39,215 nucleotides of DNA from positions 1-39,215 of the forward strand of contig JAFGTP010000008.1 in NCBI GenBank assembly GCA_016934035.1. The letters are read 5' to 3'. Each line of letters begins with the position of its first letter. Positions within the stretch are counted from its first letter, which is position 1. Shown here in pieces: positions 6,698 to 15,375 of the stretch. The notes beneath the pieces were generated by a model. That model had not been told where the DNA came from. It made no database searches and worked only from the letters and a program-made list of their open reading frames with translations. The DNA comes from Fidelibacterota bacterium (GTDB lineage: Bacteria; Fidelibacterota; UBA2242; JAFGTP01). Position numbers and translations under genes: made by a program.

Positions 6698-8695
6698 TTA
6701 TTTAAGCAAAGCCATTTTCTTCATGCCGACAGTCTGACCGTTGAAATCAACTTTGTAGAAGTACACACCACTGGACAGATTGGCGCCATCAAAATGGAAT
6801 TGATGATATCCGGCTTCAGTATTGCCAAACATTTGTTTTCCCACCAATTGACCACTGAGATTGTAAACCGATAATTCCACATTACCACGTTTTACAGTTT
6901 GAAATTCAATCGTTGTGGTGGGGTTAAATGGGTTCGGATAGTTCTGCTGCAATTCAAAAGTTTCAGCGACATTTTCAGCAGTGTCATCTATTGAATTTGG
7001 CGCGCCAATTCTTTTGACTGACATGGCCGGTAATACATCATCGCCCATATCTTCAAATTGATAGTAAGTGGTAAAAACCGGACTGCCGCCATTTTCACCA
7101 TTATTTGGGAAAACTTTCAGAACCTGTCCACCCGGATCAATTTCTGATAAAAATACTTTAACATTTATTTTTGTAATGTCAGAACCAAGTCCAATTGGAT
7201 TTCTGGCAACGCCAATTTCTGTTATTAATGTATCATTTCCATCGCCGATGATTGCCATGGCGCCGTAATTGATGTCAAATCCTGTAATTTCACTGGCATT
7301 CCACTGGCTGCCATTCCACTTGTAAAGATAACCGGTCGTCCATTTGTCTTCGCTTCCGGCGGTGGCCAGATCAGCATAATCGTCGGATTCAAACTGAACA
7401 ATTACATCAGCATTGAAGGGTAATTGAGCTATTGATGAGGCGTCGACCGGCATTGTATTAGAACCTTCACCACCATCAGGATCAGTATCAAAAGCCAGGA
7501 ATAATCCCCGTTCCTGATAGGGTGCATAAAGGGTGCTTCCGGTCAATCCTGCAAAAACCATATCATTTGACCAGGTAAAATACAACTTACTGTAATTGTC
7601 TTCATCCAAAAAATCGTAATGCGTGTACTCATCATTTTTACCATCTATTTGTACAGCAAACCAACCTGTATCGCGGGGCGTGGCAACCTGCAGCAATGTA
7701 TTCAAATTGACGGAGGCAATACTGTTGACGCCCATCAATGTGTAGAGGGCATGTCTGGTACTATCATAAGCCAGAGCACAACTTCCATTGAGGTTATTAT
7801 TTAATGTTGTTCCCTGGTAGGCCAGCATCAGGGAATCGCTGTTCCAGCCCAGATAATCAAAGGACACCGTACCGAGTTCATCTTCTTCATACCTGACCGA
7901 CCGGAGCGAATTGGTGAGAAACGCATTGGTGCAGGTCAATAAATTCAAACGGCCAACAGACCAGTGTAAAACCGCACTGGAACCACCGGGAGACATCAGG
8001 GAATCCGGTACTTCAGCAATGATATTTCCGTTTGGGCCAATCAATCTGGCCGGCGGATAGGAATCCCCCACTCCGTTGATCCAGAGATTTCCGTTGGGAG
8101 ATACCACTGAAATACCCTGACGGGCGGAATTGATGGAGGGCAACTGGACCAACCGGTCCATCGTTGTCTGACGGTTTGTGACATGAAGGACCACCATCTG
8201 GTCATTCTGATAGCCGCTGGAATAGATATAGGTGTTGTCCCCTTCACCAGAGGCCTGAAAAGAATCACCAAAACGCATTCCGCTCATGGCGTCATCAAAA
8301 ATCAATTCCGGCGCTGAATCCTCTGTCTTGTAACGATAAACCTTGAAATGGTCATCTGCATTGACCGAGGGCACACTCAAATTGCAGACATAGATCACCC
8401 CGTCATCAGCCACAGAAACCTGGTTTAAGCGATAGGTTCCACCCTGAAATCCGGTGGCAGTGGTATCCAGCATGCCGATCTGGCTGCCGGTCTCCGGGTC
8501 CAATACCACAACTCTGGCTTCATTATTCAGTCGGGTAGCCACATAAATATGATCTGTGTCGTAACTATACGCTAATCCGCGGCTGATATCATTTGCCGGA
8601 TCAATAAAATCATATTTTGCCCAATTCAAAGAATAGGCAGAAAGTGCTGATACAAACAGCAACAAAATTATTGTAGATAGTCCCAATTTTCTCAT
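6698..8695 (-). CDS. T9SS-sorted surface protein, propeller-like and CBM9-like domains (paralogue 1)
   Basis: A 665-residue secreted protein with a signal peptide at about 1-20. An N-terminal half of repeated beta-strand units (DPETGSQIGMLDTT, DDGVIYVCNL, GNLWINGVG, YDSTRHALYTLMG) looks like a beta-propeller. Residues about 345-525 (AVQIDGKNDEYTHYDF, SNDMVFAGLTG, RGLFLAFDTDPDGG) resemble a CBM9-like sandwich. The last 80 residues are a T9SS sorting domain with YPNPFNPTTTIEF and a SSGVYFYK strand. Nothing in it looks catalytic, so a surface glycan-binding or recognition role is inferred. It is a clear paralogue of the upstream gene at 8707-10707, with the same domain order, near-identical length and long matching blocks. 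An AGGAG ribosome-binding site precedes the ATG. Confidence 0.75.
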   Translation of the reverse strand: MRKLGLSTIILLLFVSALSAYSLNWAKYDFIDPANDISRGLAYSYDTDHIYVATRLNNEARVVVLDPETGSQIGMLDTTATGFQGGTYRLNQVSVADDGVIYVCNLSVPSVNADDHFKVYRYKTEDSAPELIFDDAMSGMRFGDSFQASGEGDNTYIYSSGYQNDQMVVLHVTNRQTTMDRLVQLPSINSARQGISVVSPNGNLWINGVGDSYPPARLIGPNGNIIAEVPDSLMSPGGSSAVLHWSVGRLNLLTCTNAFLTNSLRSVRYEEDELGTVSFDYLGWNSDSLMLAYQGTTLNNNLNGSCALAYDSTRHALYTLMGVNSIASVNLNTLLQVATPRDTGWFAVQIDGKNDEYTHYDFLDEDNYSKLYFTWSNDMVFAGLTGSTLYAPYQERGLFLAFDTDPDGGEGSNTMPVDASSIAQLPFNADVIVQFESDDYADLATAGSEDKWTTGYLYKWNGSQWNASEITGFDINYGAMAIIGDGNDTLITEIGVARNPIGLGSDITKINVKVFLSEIDPGGQVLKVFPNNGENGGSPVFTTYYQFEDMGDDVLPAMSVKRIGAPNSIDDTAENVAETFELQQNYPNPFNPTTTIEFQTVKRGNVELSVYNLSGQLVGKQMFGNTEAGYHQFHFDGANLSSGVYFYKVDFNGQTVGMKKMALLK

Positions 8696-8706
8696 ACATA
8701 CTCCTG

Positions 8707-10707
8707 TTATTTGATTAACATCATTTTATTTATTCCAACCAATTGTTCATTTACAGTAAAGCGGTAAAAGTAAATGCCGCTACTGAAATTTTCACCATTA
8801 AATTCTACTGTGTGGGTTCCACCATTTTTATAATCATTTACTAAAGTTTTTATTTTCTTACCAAGCACATTATATACACTCAGATTCACTTTACTGGTCA
8901 TTGGTAATTGATAATTGATCACTGTAGAAGGATTAAAGGGATTCGGATAGTTTTGGGAAAGAAAAAATTTCTCAGCCCGAATATCTTTATTGGATTCGAT
9001 AGCTGTTGCAGTTCCCACTTTCTTCACAATTTTCGCCGGCAGCAGATCATCTCCCAGTTCGTCAAATTGATAGTAGGATTTGAAACTCACTCCATGACCG
9101 GTTTCCTGATCATTGGGGAAGGATTTTAACACCTGACCACCGGATGCAACGTCTGCCACAAATACTTTCATTTTCAATGCTGAAATTTCTCCCAGTGCAA
9201 CCGGATTTCGGGCGATTGCCACTTCAGTCATTAAGCCGCCATTACCATCACCGATAATCGTCATCGCACCGTAATTGATATCAAAACCGGTGATTTCACT
9301 GGCATTCCACTGACTGCCATTCCATTTATATACAAAACCGGTGGTCCATTTTTCATCAACTCCGGCGGTGGCGAGATCAGCATAATCATCAGATTCAAAT
9401 TGCACGATCACATCGGCATTGAAAGGTAAATTTGCAATCGAAGCCGCCTCAACCGGCATCTGGTCCGAACCACTGTTTTCATCAGTGTCAAAAGCCAGAA
9501 ACAATCCCCGTTCCCGGTAGGGCGCATAAAGCGTATTGCCATTGATTCCCGCATAAACCATGGAATTTGACCATGTGAAATAAAAGTCACTGTCGCCATC
9601 TTTGCCCATGTATTCGTAATGGGTATATTCTTTTTCCTGTCCATCCACCTGAATGGCAAACAAGCCGGAATCTCTTGGTGTTGTCACTTTTGCCAAACTA
9701 TTCAGGTCAAGAGCAGTGATACAATTAGCACCATCCAGGGCATACAGCCAGTGACGTGAATTGTCATAGCGAAGCACAGCCGTAGCATTGATATTGGCAC
9801 CGGTATTCAGAGTATCGGAATGGGGCCCGAAATAAGAAAGGTTGATTGTTCCCAGTTCATCTTCTTGATAGCGAATGGAATTGATGGTATGCACCTCGGC
9901 ATTGGCGTGGACTGCCGAGATGATATTGAATTTCCCAACGGACCAGTGGATGGTTTCACTGGCGGCTCCGCCGATCATGGTATCCGTTGGCACTTCGCAT
10001 AAAATGTCACCGGTATTGGTGATCAGTCTTGCCGGTGGGTCCGTTGTGCCGGCGCCATTGATCCAGAGATTTCCCAGAGGCTCAAGAACGGATATCCCGT
10101 GCCGGGCAGAATTCATGGTCGGCACCGGAATAAAATGGTCCACCTGGAACCAATCTCTTCCGCCCATTTTCAGGACAGCGATCTGGTTGTTCTGCCAGCC
10201 ACTGGTATAGAGGTATGTTTCTTTGCCGGAACCAATTACATCAAAAGAAGCGCCATACCATTCCCGAGTATTTGTTGCCTCGCCGGAATTGATGATTTCA
10301 TTAAAACAGAGTTGGGCAGTTGCGTTCTCATCGGCAAATTTCCAGACGCGAAAACTCATCTCACTATCTTTATCACCCAGATCGCAAACATAGATCACCC
10401 CGTCATCGGCAATATCAATCTGACCGATACCTTCCTCGGTTTGAATATCCGTCGGTAAATTTGTTGTGTCCATCACACCGATTTCATTTCCGGTTTCCGG
10501 ATCAAGGACCAGGATTCTCGGATATGGATCCGTTCGGGAAACCACCAGCAAATGGTCCGTGATCGGGTTCCATACCAGGCCCCGGGTGGGATCATAGTCA
10601 CCGGAACTAAAAAGATCCGTGCGCTTCCAGACTTCTTTGTATGGATTCTGGGCGAATAGATTCGTTGTCATTAAAAATATTAAACTTAATTGTAGCAACT
10701 TTCTCAT
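8707..10707 (-). CDS. T9SS-sorted surface protein, propeller-like and CBM9-like domains (paralogue 2)
   Basis: A 666-residue secreted protein with the architecture of the gene directly downstream: signal peptide (1-19), propeller-like repeats (LVLDPETGNEIGVMDTT, DDGVIYVCDLGD, GNLWINGAG), a CBM9-like region (IQVDGQEKEYTHYEY, SNSMVYAGINGN, ERGLFLAFDTDE) and a T9SS tail (YPNPFNPSTVINY ... SSGIYFYRF ... INKMMLIK). The block around FNADVIVQFESDDYADLATA is nearly identical in the two proteins, while the N-terminal parts differ more, so the pair arose by duplication and then diverged. A strong GGAGGAG site lies 6 nt before ATG. The gap to the next gene is only 11 bp, so the pair should be co-transcribed. 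A binding role at the cell surface is inferred. Confidence 0.75.
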   Translation of the reverse strand: MRKLLQLSLIFLMTTNLFAQNPYKEVWKRTDLFSSGDYDPTRGLVWNPITDHLLVVSRTDPYPRILVLDPETGNEIGVMDTTNLPTDIQTEEGIGQIDIADDGVIYVCDLGDKDSEMSFRVWKFADENATAQLCFNEIINSGEATNTREWYGASFDVIGSGKETYLYTSGWQNNQIAVLKMGGRDWFQVDHFIPVPTMNSARHGISVLEPLGNLWINGAGTTDPPARLITNTGDILCEVPTDTMIGGAASETIHWSVGKFNIISAVHANAEVHTINSIRYQEDELGTINLSYFGPHSDTLNTGANINATAVLRYDNSRHWLYALDGANCITALDLNSLAKVTTPRDSGLFAIQVDGQEKEYTHYEYMGKDGDSDFYFTWSNSMVYAGINGNTLYAPYRERGLFLAFDTDENSGSDQMPVEAASIANLPFNADVIVQFESDDYADLATAGVDEKWTTGFVYKWNGSQWNASEITGFDINYGAMTIIGDGNGGLMTEVAIARNPVALGEISALKMKVFVADVASGGQVLKSFPNDQETGHGVSFKSYYQFDELGDDLLPAKIVKKVGTATAIESNKDIRAEKFFLSQNYPNPFNPSTVINYQLPMTSKVNLSVYNVLGKKIKTLVNDYKNGGTHTVEFNGENFSSGIYFYRFTVNEQLVGINKMMLIK

Positions 10708-10736
10708 TTACTCTCCTCCTTGAAAATGACTATTAT

Positions 10737-10760
10737 AGAGACTCCTCATGAGGTGTCTCT
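10737..10760. repeat. Perfect-stem hairpin repeat
   Basis: AGAGAC (10737-10742), CCTC and GAGG around AT, and GTCTCT (10755-10760) form a 24-nt hairpin interrupted only by opposed T/T positions. It lies between the stop of the outer-membrane-barrel gene and the ribosome-binding site of the next gene, without a following U-tract on the minus strand. It looks like a REP-type palindrome or an mRNA-processing hairpin that may tune expression of the two propeller genes. Confidence 0.5.
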
Positions 10761-10768
10761 GCGGTATA

Positions 10769-11395
10769 TTAAAAATTATAAAACAATCCTACATTCACAT
10801 TCAAACTTTGCAATCCGTTGACGCCTTCCAGTTCAATATGCTCCTGCATCGTCGGCCAAAGGCTTCCGGCAATGAATTTATAATTAACCAGCGCATCAAT
10901 TCCCAGTTTTCCGAATTTAAATTCAGCACCGAACCCGCTGCGAAATCCCATATTCCATTCTTCCAGTACTTTTTTATCAATATGAGGAATTGTCTTATCT
11001 TCATCGGCTTCCACTTCGCCACGAGTGGATTTCCAATAAATTGGTCCACCGGCAATATTGAAATAAAAATCAGCAGGACCGAAACTGCCCATTAGATATT
11101 TCCCATTGGCCCAGATAGCAACTGATTGCAGTTCCAGTTTCAGTTTGCCATCGGCGTAGCCGGAGAGGTTTTCCCGGTCTGTTAGGGAATAAAGCAGCAT
11201 TCCTTCCACCACCCAATTATTATCAGTGATTTTTCCGACATTTAAATTCATTTCATAGCCGGACTTGAACCATTCCCTGAGCCCGCCTAAAGGAAGAGAG
11301 TATCCGCCACCGGCAGATACTCTCCAATCATCTCCAAACAAAAAAGAGGAAAGAATGAATATTATTACGATTAAAACTGTTAATTTATTGTTCAT
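10769..11395 (-). CDS. Small outer-membrane beta-barrel protein
   Basis: A 208-residue protein with a signal peptide (about 1-21, ending FLFGDD). It then has alternating amphipathic strands with Gly/aromatic turns (VSAGGGYSLPLGGLREW, NLNVGKITDNNWVVEGMLLYSL, DFYFNIAGGPIYWKS, SGFGAEFKFGKLGIDALVNYKF) and ends NVGLFYNF, with a terminal aromatic typical of barrels inserted by BamA. This is a general barrel pattern of about 8 strands, and I do not recognise a named family. It is the fifth gene of a tight run starting with the TonB-dependent receptor, 12 bp after the previous gene, whose 3' flank holds its GAGG ribosome-binding site. A structural or accessory role in the receptor complex is possible. 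Confidence 0.65.
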   Translation of the reverse strand: MNNKLTVLIVIIFILSSFLFGDDWRVSAGGGYSLPLGGLREWFKSGYEMNLNVGKITDNNWVVEGMLLYSLTDRENLSGYADGKLKLELQSVAIWANGKYLMGSFGPADFYFNIAGGPIYWKSTRGEVEADEDKTIPHIDKKVLEEWNMGFRSGFGAEFKFGKLGIDALVNYKFIAGSLWPTMQEHIELEGVNGLQSLNVNVGLFYNF

Positions 11396-11407
11396 GCAAT
11401 TACCTCA

Positions 11408-12349
11408 TTAATACTTAAAGGTCAGGCCGATGGTGACCATGCTTTTGGATTCAAAAGGGAACCATTTTCTACTGTTCTTCCGAACATTGAAAAGATTTTC
11501 AACACCTTCGATACTCTCACCGGTGAAATACCATTGACCCCGATAGGATGCTTCCAGGTCAACCCAGTCCGCTATCGCATAACTGATTCCCAACTCCGGC
11601 GTCATAAAAAATACCGTACCATATCGGTCCGGCGCAAAATGAGTCACTCGTGTGTAGTAATCGTAAATGTATTTGTAAGTGACTTTTTCACCGTCCACGA
11701 TTTTGATAAATTCATAGTCGTCAGGATTTTCTTCGTGAAGTTCTTTCAAGGTGTAATAATTATCCAGATCAATGCCTTCGTAAGATCCTTCCGCAATTCC
11801 GGTAGAATCCCACTGCCAGGAGAAGGTTTTCCACCAGTCTTCCACCATTTTCAAACGACGTTCATAAAGATTGAATCCCATACCAAAACTTCCAAATAAA
11901 GAGAATTTTTCAGTAATGGGTTGTTTGTATTTCATATTAAGACTGAAGGACAATTCCTGCACCCATTGATGTGGATTGAAAATCCCATGATAGGATGAAT
12001 CACTGCGCCAATATTCTTTAATCGTTGAAATGGAGTCAACTTCTTCTTGAGTGGCCCCGGTCAGCATCCAGTCAATGTAGCGCTGGTCCCAGTAAGCCCA
12101 GTTCCATTCCAGTAAAACGGTATCTTCTTCTAAAGTCATGTATTCAAAACCAACTCTGAGGTTGGTTGATAATTTATCGGTCCACTTGTAGCCAATTTCG
12201 CCACCGCTGAGCCAGCCCTTTCTTTCCGATGTGATATTCGAACTCATCTGGTTCTGCAGTCCTGTAAAAATTTTGATTTCAATGGGCTTGTCCTGGGCAG
12301 ACAAAAACATCACAATAGAAATCATCACCAGTATTATTTTTTTAGCCAT
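11408..12349 (-). CDS. Outer-membrane beta-barrel protein with long acidic loops
   Basis: A 313-residue protein with a signal peptide (about 1-18). Strand pairs are typical of a small barrel (GWLSGGEIGYKWTDKLSTNLRVGFEYMTL; KYKQPITEKFSLFGSFGMGFNLYERRL; MTPELGISYAIADWVDLEASYRGQWYF), and it ends MVTIGLTFKY. Between strands lie unusually long charged loops (about residues 85-125 and 160-235) rich in Asp, Glu, Trp and Tyr, likely exposed at the surface. I do not recognise a named family. The GGAG site overlaps the end of the upstream PorV-like gene, and only 3 bp separate the two, so translation is probably coupled. It may bind ligand alongside the receptor. Confidence 0.65.
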   Translation of the reverse strand: MAKKIILVMISIVMFLSAQDKPIEIKIFTGLQNQMSSNITSERKGWLSGGEIGYKWTDKLSTNLRVGFEYMTLEEDTVLLEWNWAYWDQRYIDWMLTGATQEEVDSISTIKEYWRSDSSYHGIFNPHQWVQELSFSLNMKYKQPITEKFSLFGSFGMGFNLYERRLKMVEDWWKTFSWQWDSTGIAEGSYEGIDLDNYYTLKELHEENPDDYEFIKIVDGEKVTYKYIYDYYTRVTHFAPDRYGTVFFMTPELGISYAIADWVDLEASYRGQWYFTGESIEGVENLFNVRKNSRKWFPFESKSMVTIGLTFKY

Positions 12350-12352
12350 AAA

Positions 12353-13345
12353 TTATAACTCCATTGAAAGAGAATATCGCAAGGTTTCTTCGAGATATTC
12401 ATGATTCATGTATGATAGGTCAAATCGTAAGTGACGGGCCTTGAAGACAAAATCTGTTCCCAGTCCCAGAGTCAGGTTTTCATGGTCATAACCAAACTTA
12501 TACCCACCCCGGAGGAAAAGGACATTCAGCAATTTATTTTCAATGCCCACATGGATATGTTCACCGGCATCATTGGGATGGATCGCTTCGATGTATAATG
12601 TCGCGTAATTGGCGGATTCCAATGTTCCAAACACTTCCCCGGAAATTCCCAGAACCAGGCGTTGAGGCATTTTGAATTGTTCATTCACATATTCGGCTTC
12701 CAGACCAAAATTTTTCAGGAAAGTCCCGATTCTTAGAGAACCGACTCCGGTATTGTAAACAAAACCAAGGTCCAGCAGAATATTGTCGGCATCATGTTCA
12801 TCAATCATTTCCCTCACATACTTGGCAGTTGCTCCAAAACTGAAATCCAGCGTCAGAAAGCGGGAATAGGTCAATCCAAGGGCATAAGCCCCAGCCGTGT
12901 ACGTACCCAGGTCATAATACAGATTGTTATCACCGGCTGTGATATTGCTGATTTCCGCCGGAAATACAGTACGTGTTTTGGCGATTTCACCGAAATTAAA
13001 ATAGTTCAATGATACACCAAGAACCCCCATGTTGCCAAATTTTTGCATAATTGCCATGGACTGGTGCTGTGTATCACCGTACCATTGGCCATGTGTCACG
13101 GTCAGATCGGTATGGTTTCGGGCCCTGGCCAAAAGTCCGGGATTGACGAAGATTCCATCAGCACCGGCGCCATTCATGGTAATTCCGGTCTCACCCATGG
13201 AGGCAAACCGGGCAGAATTTGGTAAATTGAGAAACACGAACCCGGTGGTGCCGGTTGTATTAAAGTCTTTTCCTGCAACAACACTCGCTAAAACCAGCAG
13301 GAAAATTAATAGTCTTTTCAGTTTTTGCTTCATATAGATTCTCAT
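12353..13345 (-). CDS. PorV/PorQ-family outer-membrane protein
   Basis: A 330-residue protein with a signal peptide and a FadL-like 14-strand barrel pattern. The stretch FVFLNLPNSARFASMGETG followed by GADGIFVNPGLLAR matches the PorV/PorQ (UPF0164) N-terminus, where an A-R-x-x-x-M-G-E/x-x and a 'x-NPA/G-x-L' segment are hallmarks. It ends in SYMNHEYLEETLRYSLSMEL. PorV carries T9SS cargo from the translocon to the surface attachment machinery. Copies located beside secreted proteins in FCB genomes may serve local cargo, and the next upstream gene encodes a T9SS-tailed protein. The second ATG, 12 nt in, has a better-spaced GAGA and may be the true start. Whether it is a dedicated chaperone here is inference. 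Confidence 0.8.
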   Translation of the reverse strand: MRIYMKQKLKRLLIFLLVLASVVAGKDFNTTGTTGFVFLNLPNSARFASMGETGITMNGAGADGIFVNPGLLARARNHTDLTVTHGQWYGDTQHQSMAIMQKFGNMGVLGVSLNYFNFGEIAKTRTVFPAEISNITAGDNNLYYDLGTYTAGAYALGLTYSRFLTLDFSFGATAKYVREMIDEHDADNILLDLGFVYNTGVGSLRIGTFLKNFGLEAEYVNEQFKMPQRLVLGISGEVFGTLESANYATLYIEAIHPNDAGEHIHVGIENKLLNVLFLRGGYKFGYDHENLTLGLGTDFVFKARHLRFDLSYMNHEYLEETLRYSLSMEL

Positions 13346-13352
13346 TTCTCAA

Positions 13353-15359
13353 TTAGTTGATAATGGCAAACTTACCACGGGTTTCCCCTTGTTCACTTTC
13401 GATATGGTAAAAGTACATACCACTTTTCACATACTGGTTGTTGTTGCTGATCTGGTTCCATGTAGCCACACCGGATGTGGGATCGTAATGCTCAATGGTT
13501 TTCACCAGATCACCCCGGATTGTGAAAATTCTGATGGTACATTCTTCCGGCACATTAACAAACTGGATCAGTTTCGCATCAGCAGAGCTGGCCAGGCCGG
13601 AACTAACGTAAAAAGGATTGGGTACGACCACAACCTTATCCATGGATTCATCTTCAGACAAAGGTTTCAGAGTGGTGTAAAATTTTGTTTTCTTACGATT
13701 GGCAAAGATAGACGATTCCAATGAAGGCACAGTTACGGCATTGTCAACAGCCCAGGCTTCATGGCCGGTATCATAACTGGTGACGGAATAGTAATATCCA
13801 TATCCAAGCGCCACCTGATTGTCTTTGAACTCATAAACACCGTCAGCGTAATACTCAGAAGAACCAACCGGAATATCCGCGATCTTTTCCCAGGGCCCGA
13901 AAGGATATTCAGCCGAGCGGTAAATTCTGTATCCGGCAACATCCGGAATTCCCTGGTGCGGATCATTAATGGATTCAATACTGTCTGTAAAAGCAATAAT
14001 ATTCTGGACACTGTTGTGTACATCACCAGCATAGACATCAAATTCCGGCCCCGGTGGCGGCATCGGCACTTTGTATTCATGTTCGTAATTGAAACTTACT
14101 CGATCGGATAAATATTCTGCCGCAGAATCAGCCTTTTCATCTATTACATGCAAACTATCAAAAGGTAGTGTCCTTGTCTCATTCAAATCCGCACCACCCA
14201 CAAATTCCGCAATCACAACTTTCAATTCTCCACGACCACGGCCGCGAAGGTTGATAGGTCCGATAGCAAAATTTGCATACAATCTGGAATCCCCCATACG
14301 AGGATCATTGGGATCATCAAAGGCCTCACGTAATCTAGATGGGTCTTTCATGGCATTGTACTTATTGTCCATTCCGGCAACGCCCGCAAAAGGCCCTTCA
14401 TAATCAGAATTCGGCACAGCGGCATTCCAGGTAAATTTCACATCGATATCTGCCCCGTTGAGTTTTGCATCCAGCAGTTTGATGCCCATTTTTCCGGGAG
14501 CCATGAATTCACTGCGCATTTCATATTTTTGGGTTACAGCGTTGTAGACCTGGTATTCGAAAAAATCATAGGATTCATCATTATTGGTGTTTCTGTAATC
14601 ACCCGCCCGGCAGGTGACAAGCCTCTGGTCTTCATCGTATTCAGAAATAGCATTACGGGCACCAGACAAGTAGTTCGGATTGGTATAGTTCCAGCCGCGA
14701 TCCGTTGGGCTCATGGCATAGGAAAACAGCACCACCGCGGAATCCAGACCAATGACTTCAGTGGGAACAGATTTGATAGTATATTCTGCAATGAGGTAAT
14801 TTTCATCAGCCTGAGAACCGGACCATTGACGGATTGTACGGGTAACATTAATATTGAATTTTTTATTTGAAGTATGATAATCTGAATACTGCGGGTCTTT
14901 TTCCCATTCAGAAATGATGGTTTCTTCGGCTTCATTGATATCCGTTGCCAGGTAGTAATTTTCACCTTTGGAATAGAGCTGCTTATGCTGCTTAGCCAGA
15001 AAGGGTTGCTTTCCCTGCTCCCAACTGGTATTTCTGTCACCATTGACACAAAAATCCATCCAGCCCTGAACGGTGTCAGGATCAATGGTTCTTAGCGCAG
15101 AAATAAAAAATCCTCCGGCGATCAGATAGTTGTAAGTACCACCAATATCAGCACTCATTTCCTTGATATCATAGCCGGGCCAGTCAAGTCCGTAGCTGGT
15201 TGTCCGCCAGTCATAGAGCGGTTCGCATTCCTGGGCGTAATGAAACGCATGCCACATAGCGCCGCGCTTCAATTCGATGACCCGGGGATTGTCCTGGGCA
15301 AAACCAATGACTGCCACCAAGAGTAAAATAGTGATTATGTTTGAACCTTTTGTCGTCAT
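13353..15359 (-). CDS. Large T9SS-sorted secreted protein paired with the TonB-dependent receptor
   Basis: A 668-residue protein with a signal peptide (about 1-21) and a long N-terminal region of unknown fold (about 22-440) containing many Tyr/Trp/Asp segments. A fibronectin-III-like part follows at about 455-560 (IPDVAGYRIYRSAEYPFGPW ... YYYSVTSYDTGHE). It ends in a C-terminal sorting-like domain (VVVVPNPFYVSSG ... CTIRIFTIRGDLVKTI ... VKSGMYFYHIESEQGETRGKFAIIN). The usual YPNPFNP is reduced to VPNPFY, so the type B or FlgD-like version of the tail is likely. It lies 16 bp after the receptor gene. In many FCB operons this position is taken by a SusD-like lipoprotein, and here no SusD-like features are visible. 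It could serve as the surface ligand-binding partner. AGGAAAAG precedes ATG. Confidence 0.7.
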   Translation of the reverse strand: MTTKGSNIITILLLVAVIGFAQDNPRVIELKRGAMWHAFHYAQECEPLYDWRTTSYGLDWPGYDIKEMSADIGGTYNYLIAGGFFISALRTIDPDTVQGWMDFCVNGDRNTSWEQGKQPFLAKQHKQLYSKGENYYLATDINEAEETIISEWEKDPQYSDYHTSNKKFNINVTRTIRQWSGSQADENYLIAEYTIKSVPTEVIGLDSAVVLFSYAMSPTDRGWNYTNPNYLSGARNAISEYDEDQRLVTCRAGDYRNTNNDESYDFFEYQVYNAVTQKYEMRSEFMAPGKMGIKLLDAKLNGADIDVKFTWNAAVPNSDYEGPFAGVAGMDNKYNAMKDPSRLREAFDDPNDPRMGDSRLYANFAIGPINLRGRGRGELKVVIAEFVGGADLNETRTLPFDSLHVIDEKADSAAEYLSDRVSFNYEHEYKVPMPPPGPEFDVYAGDVHNSVQNIIAFTDSIESINDPHQGIPDVAGYRIYRSAEYPFGPWEKIADIPVGSSEYYADGVYEFKDNQVALGYGYYYSVTSYDTGHEAWAVDNAVTVPSLESSIFANRKKTKFYTTLKPLSEDESMDKVVVVPNPFYVSSGLASSADAKLIQFVNVPEECTIRIFTIRGDLVKTIEHYDPTSGVATWNQISNNNQYVKSGMYFYHIESEQGETRGKFAIIN

Positions 15360-15375
15360 CTATCTTTTCCTTTTA

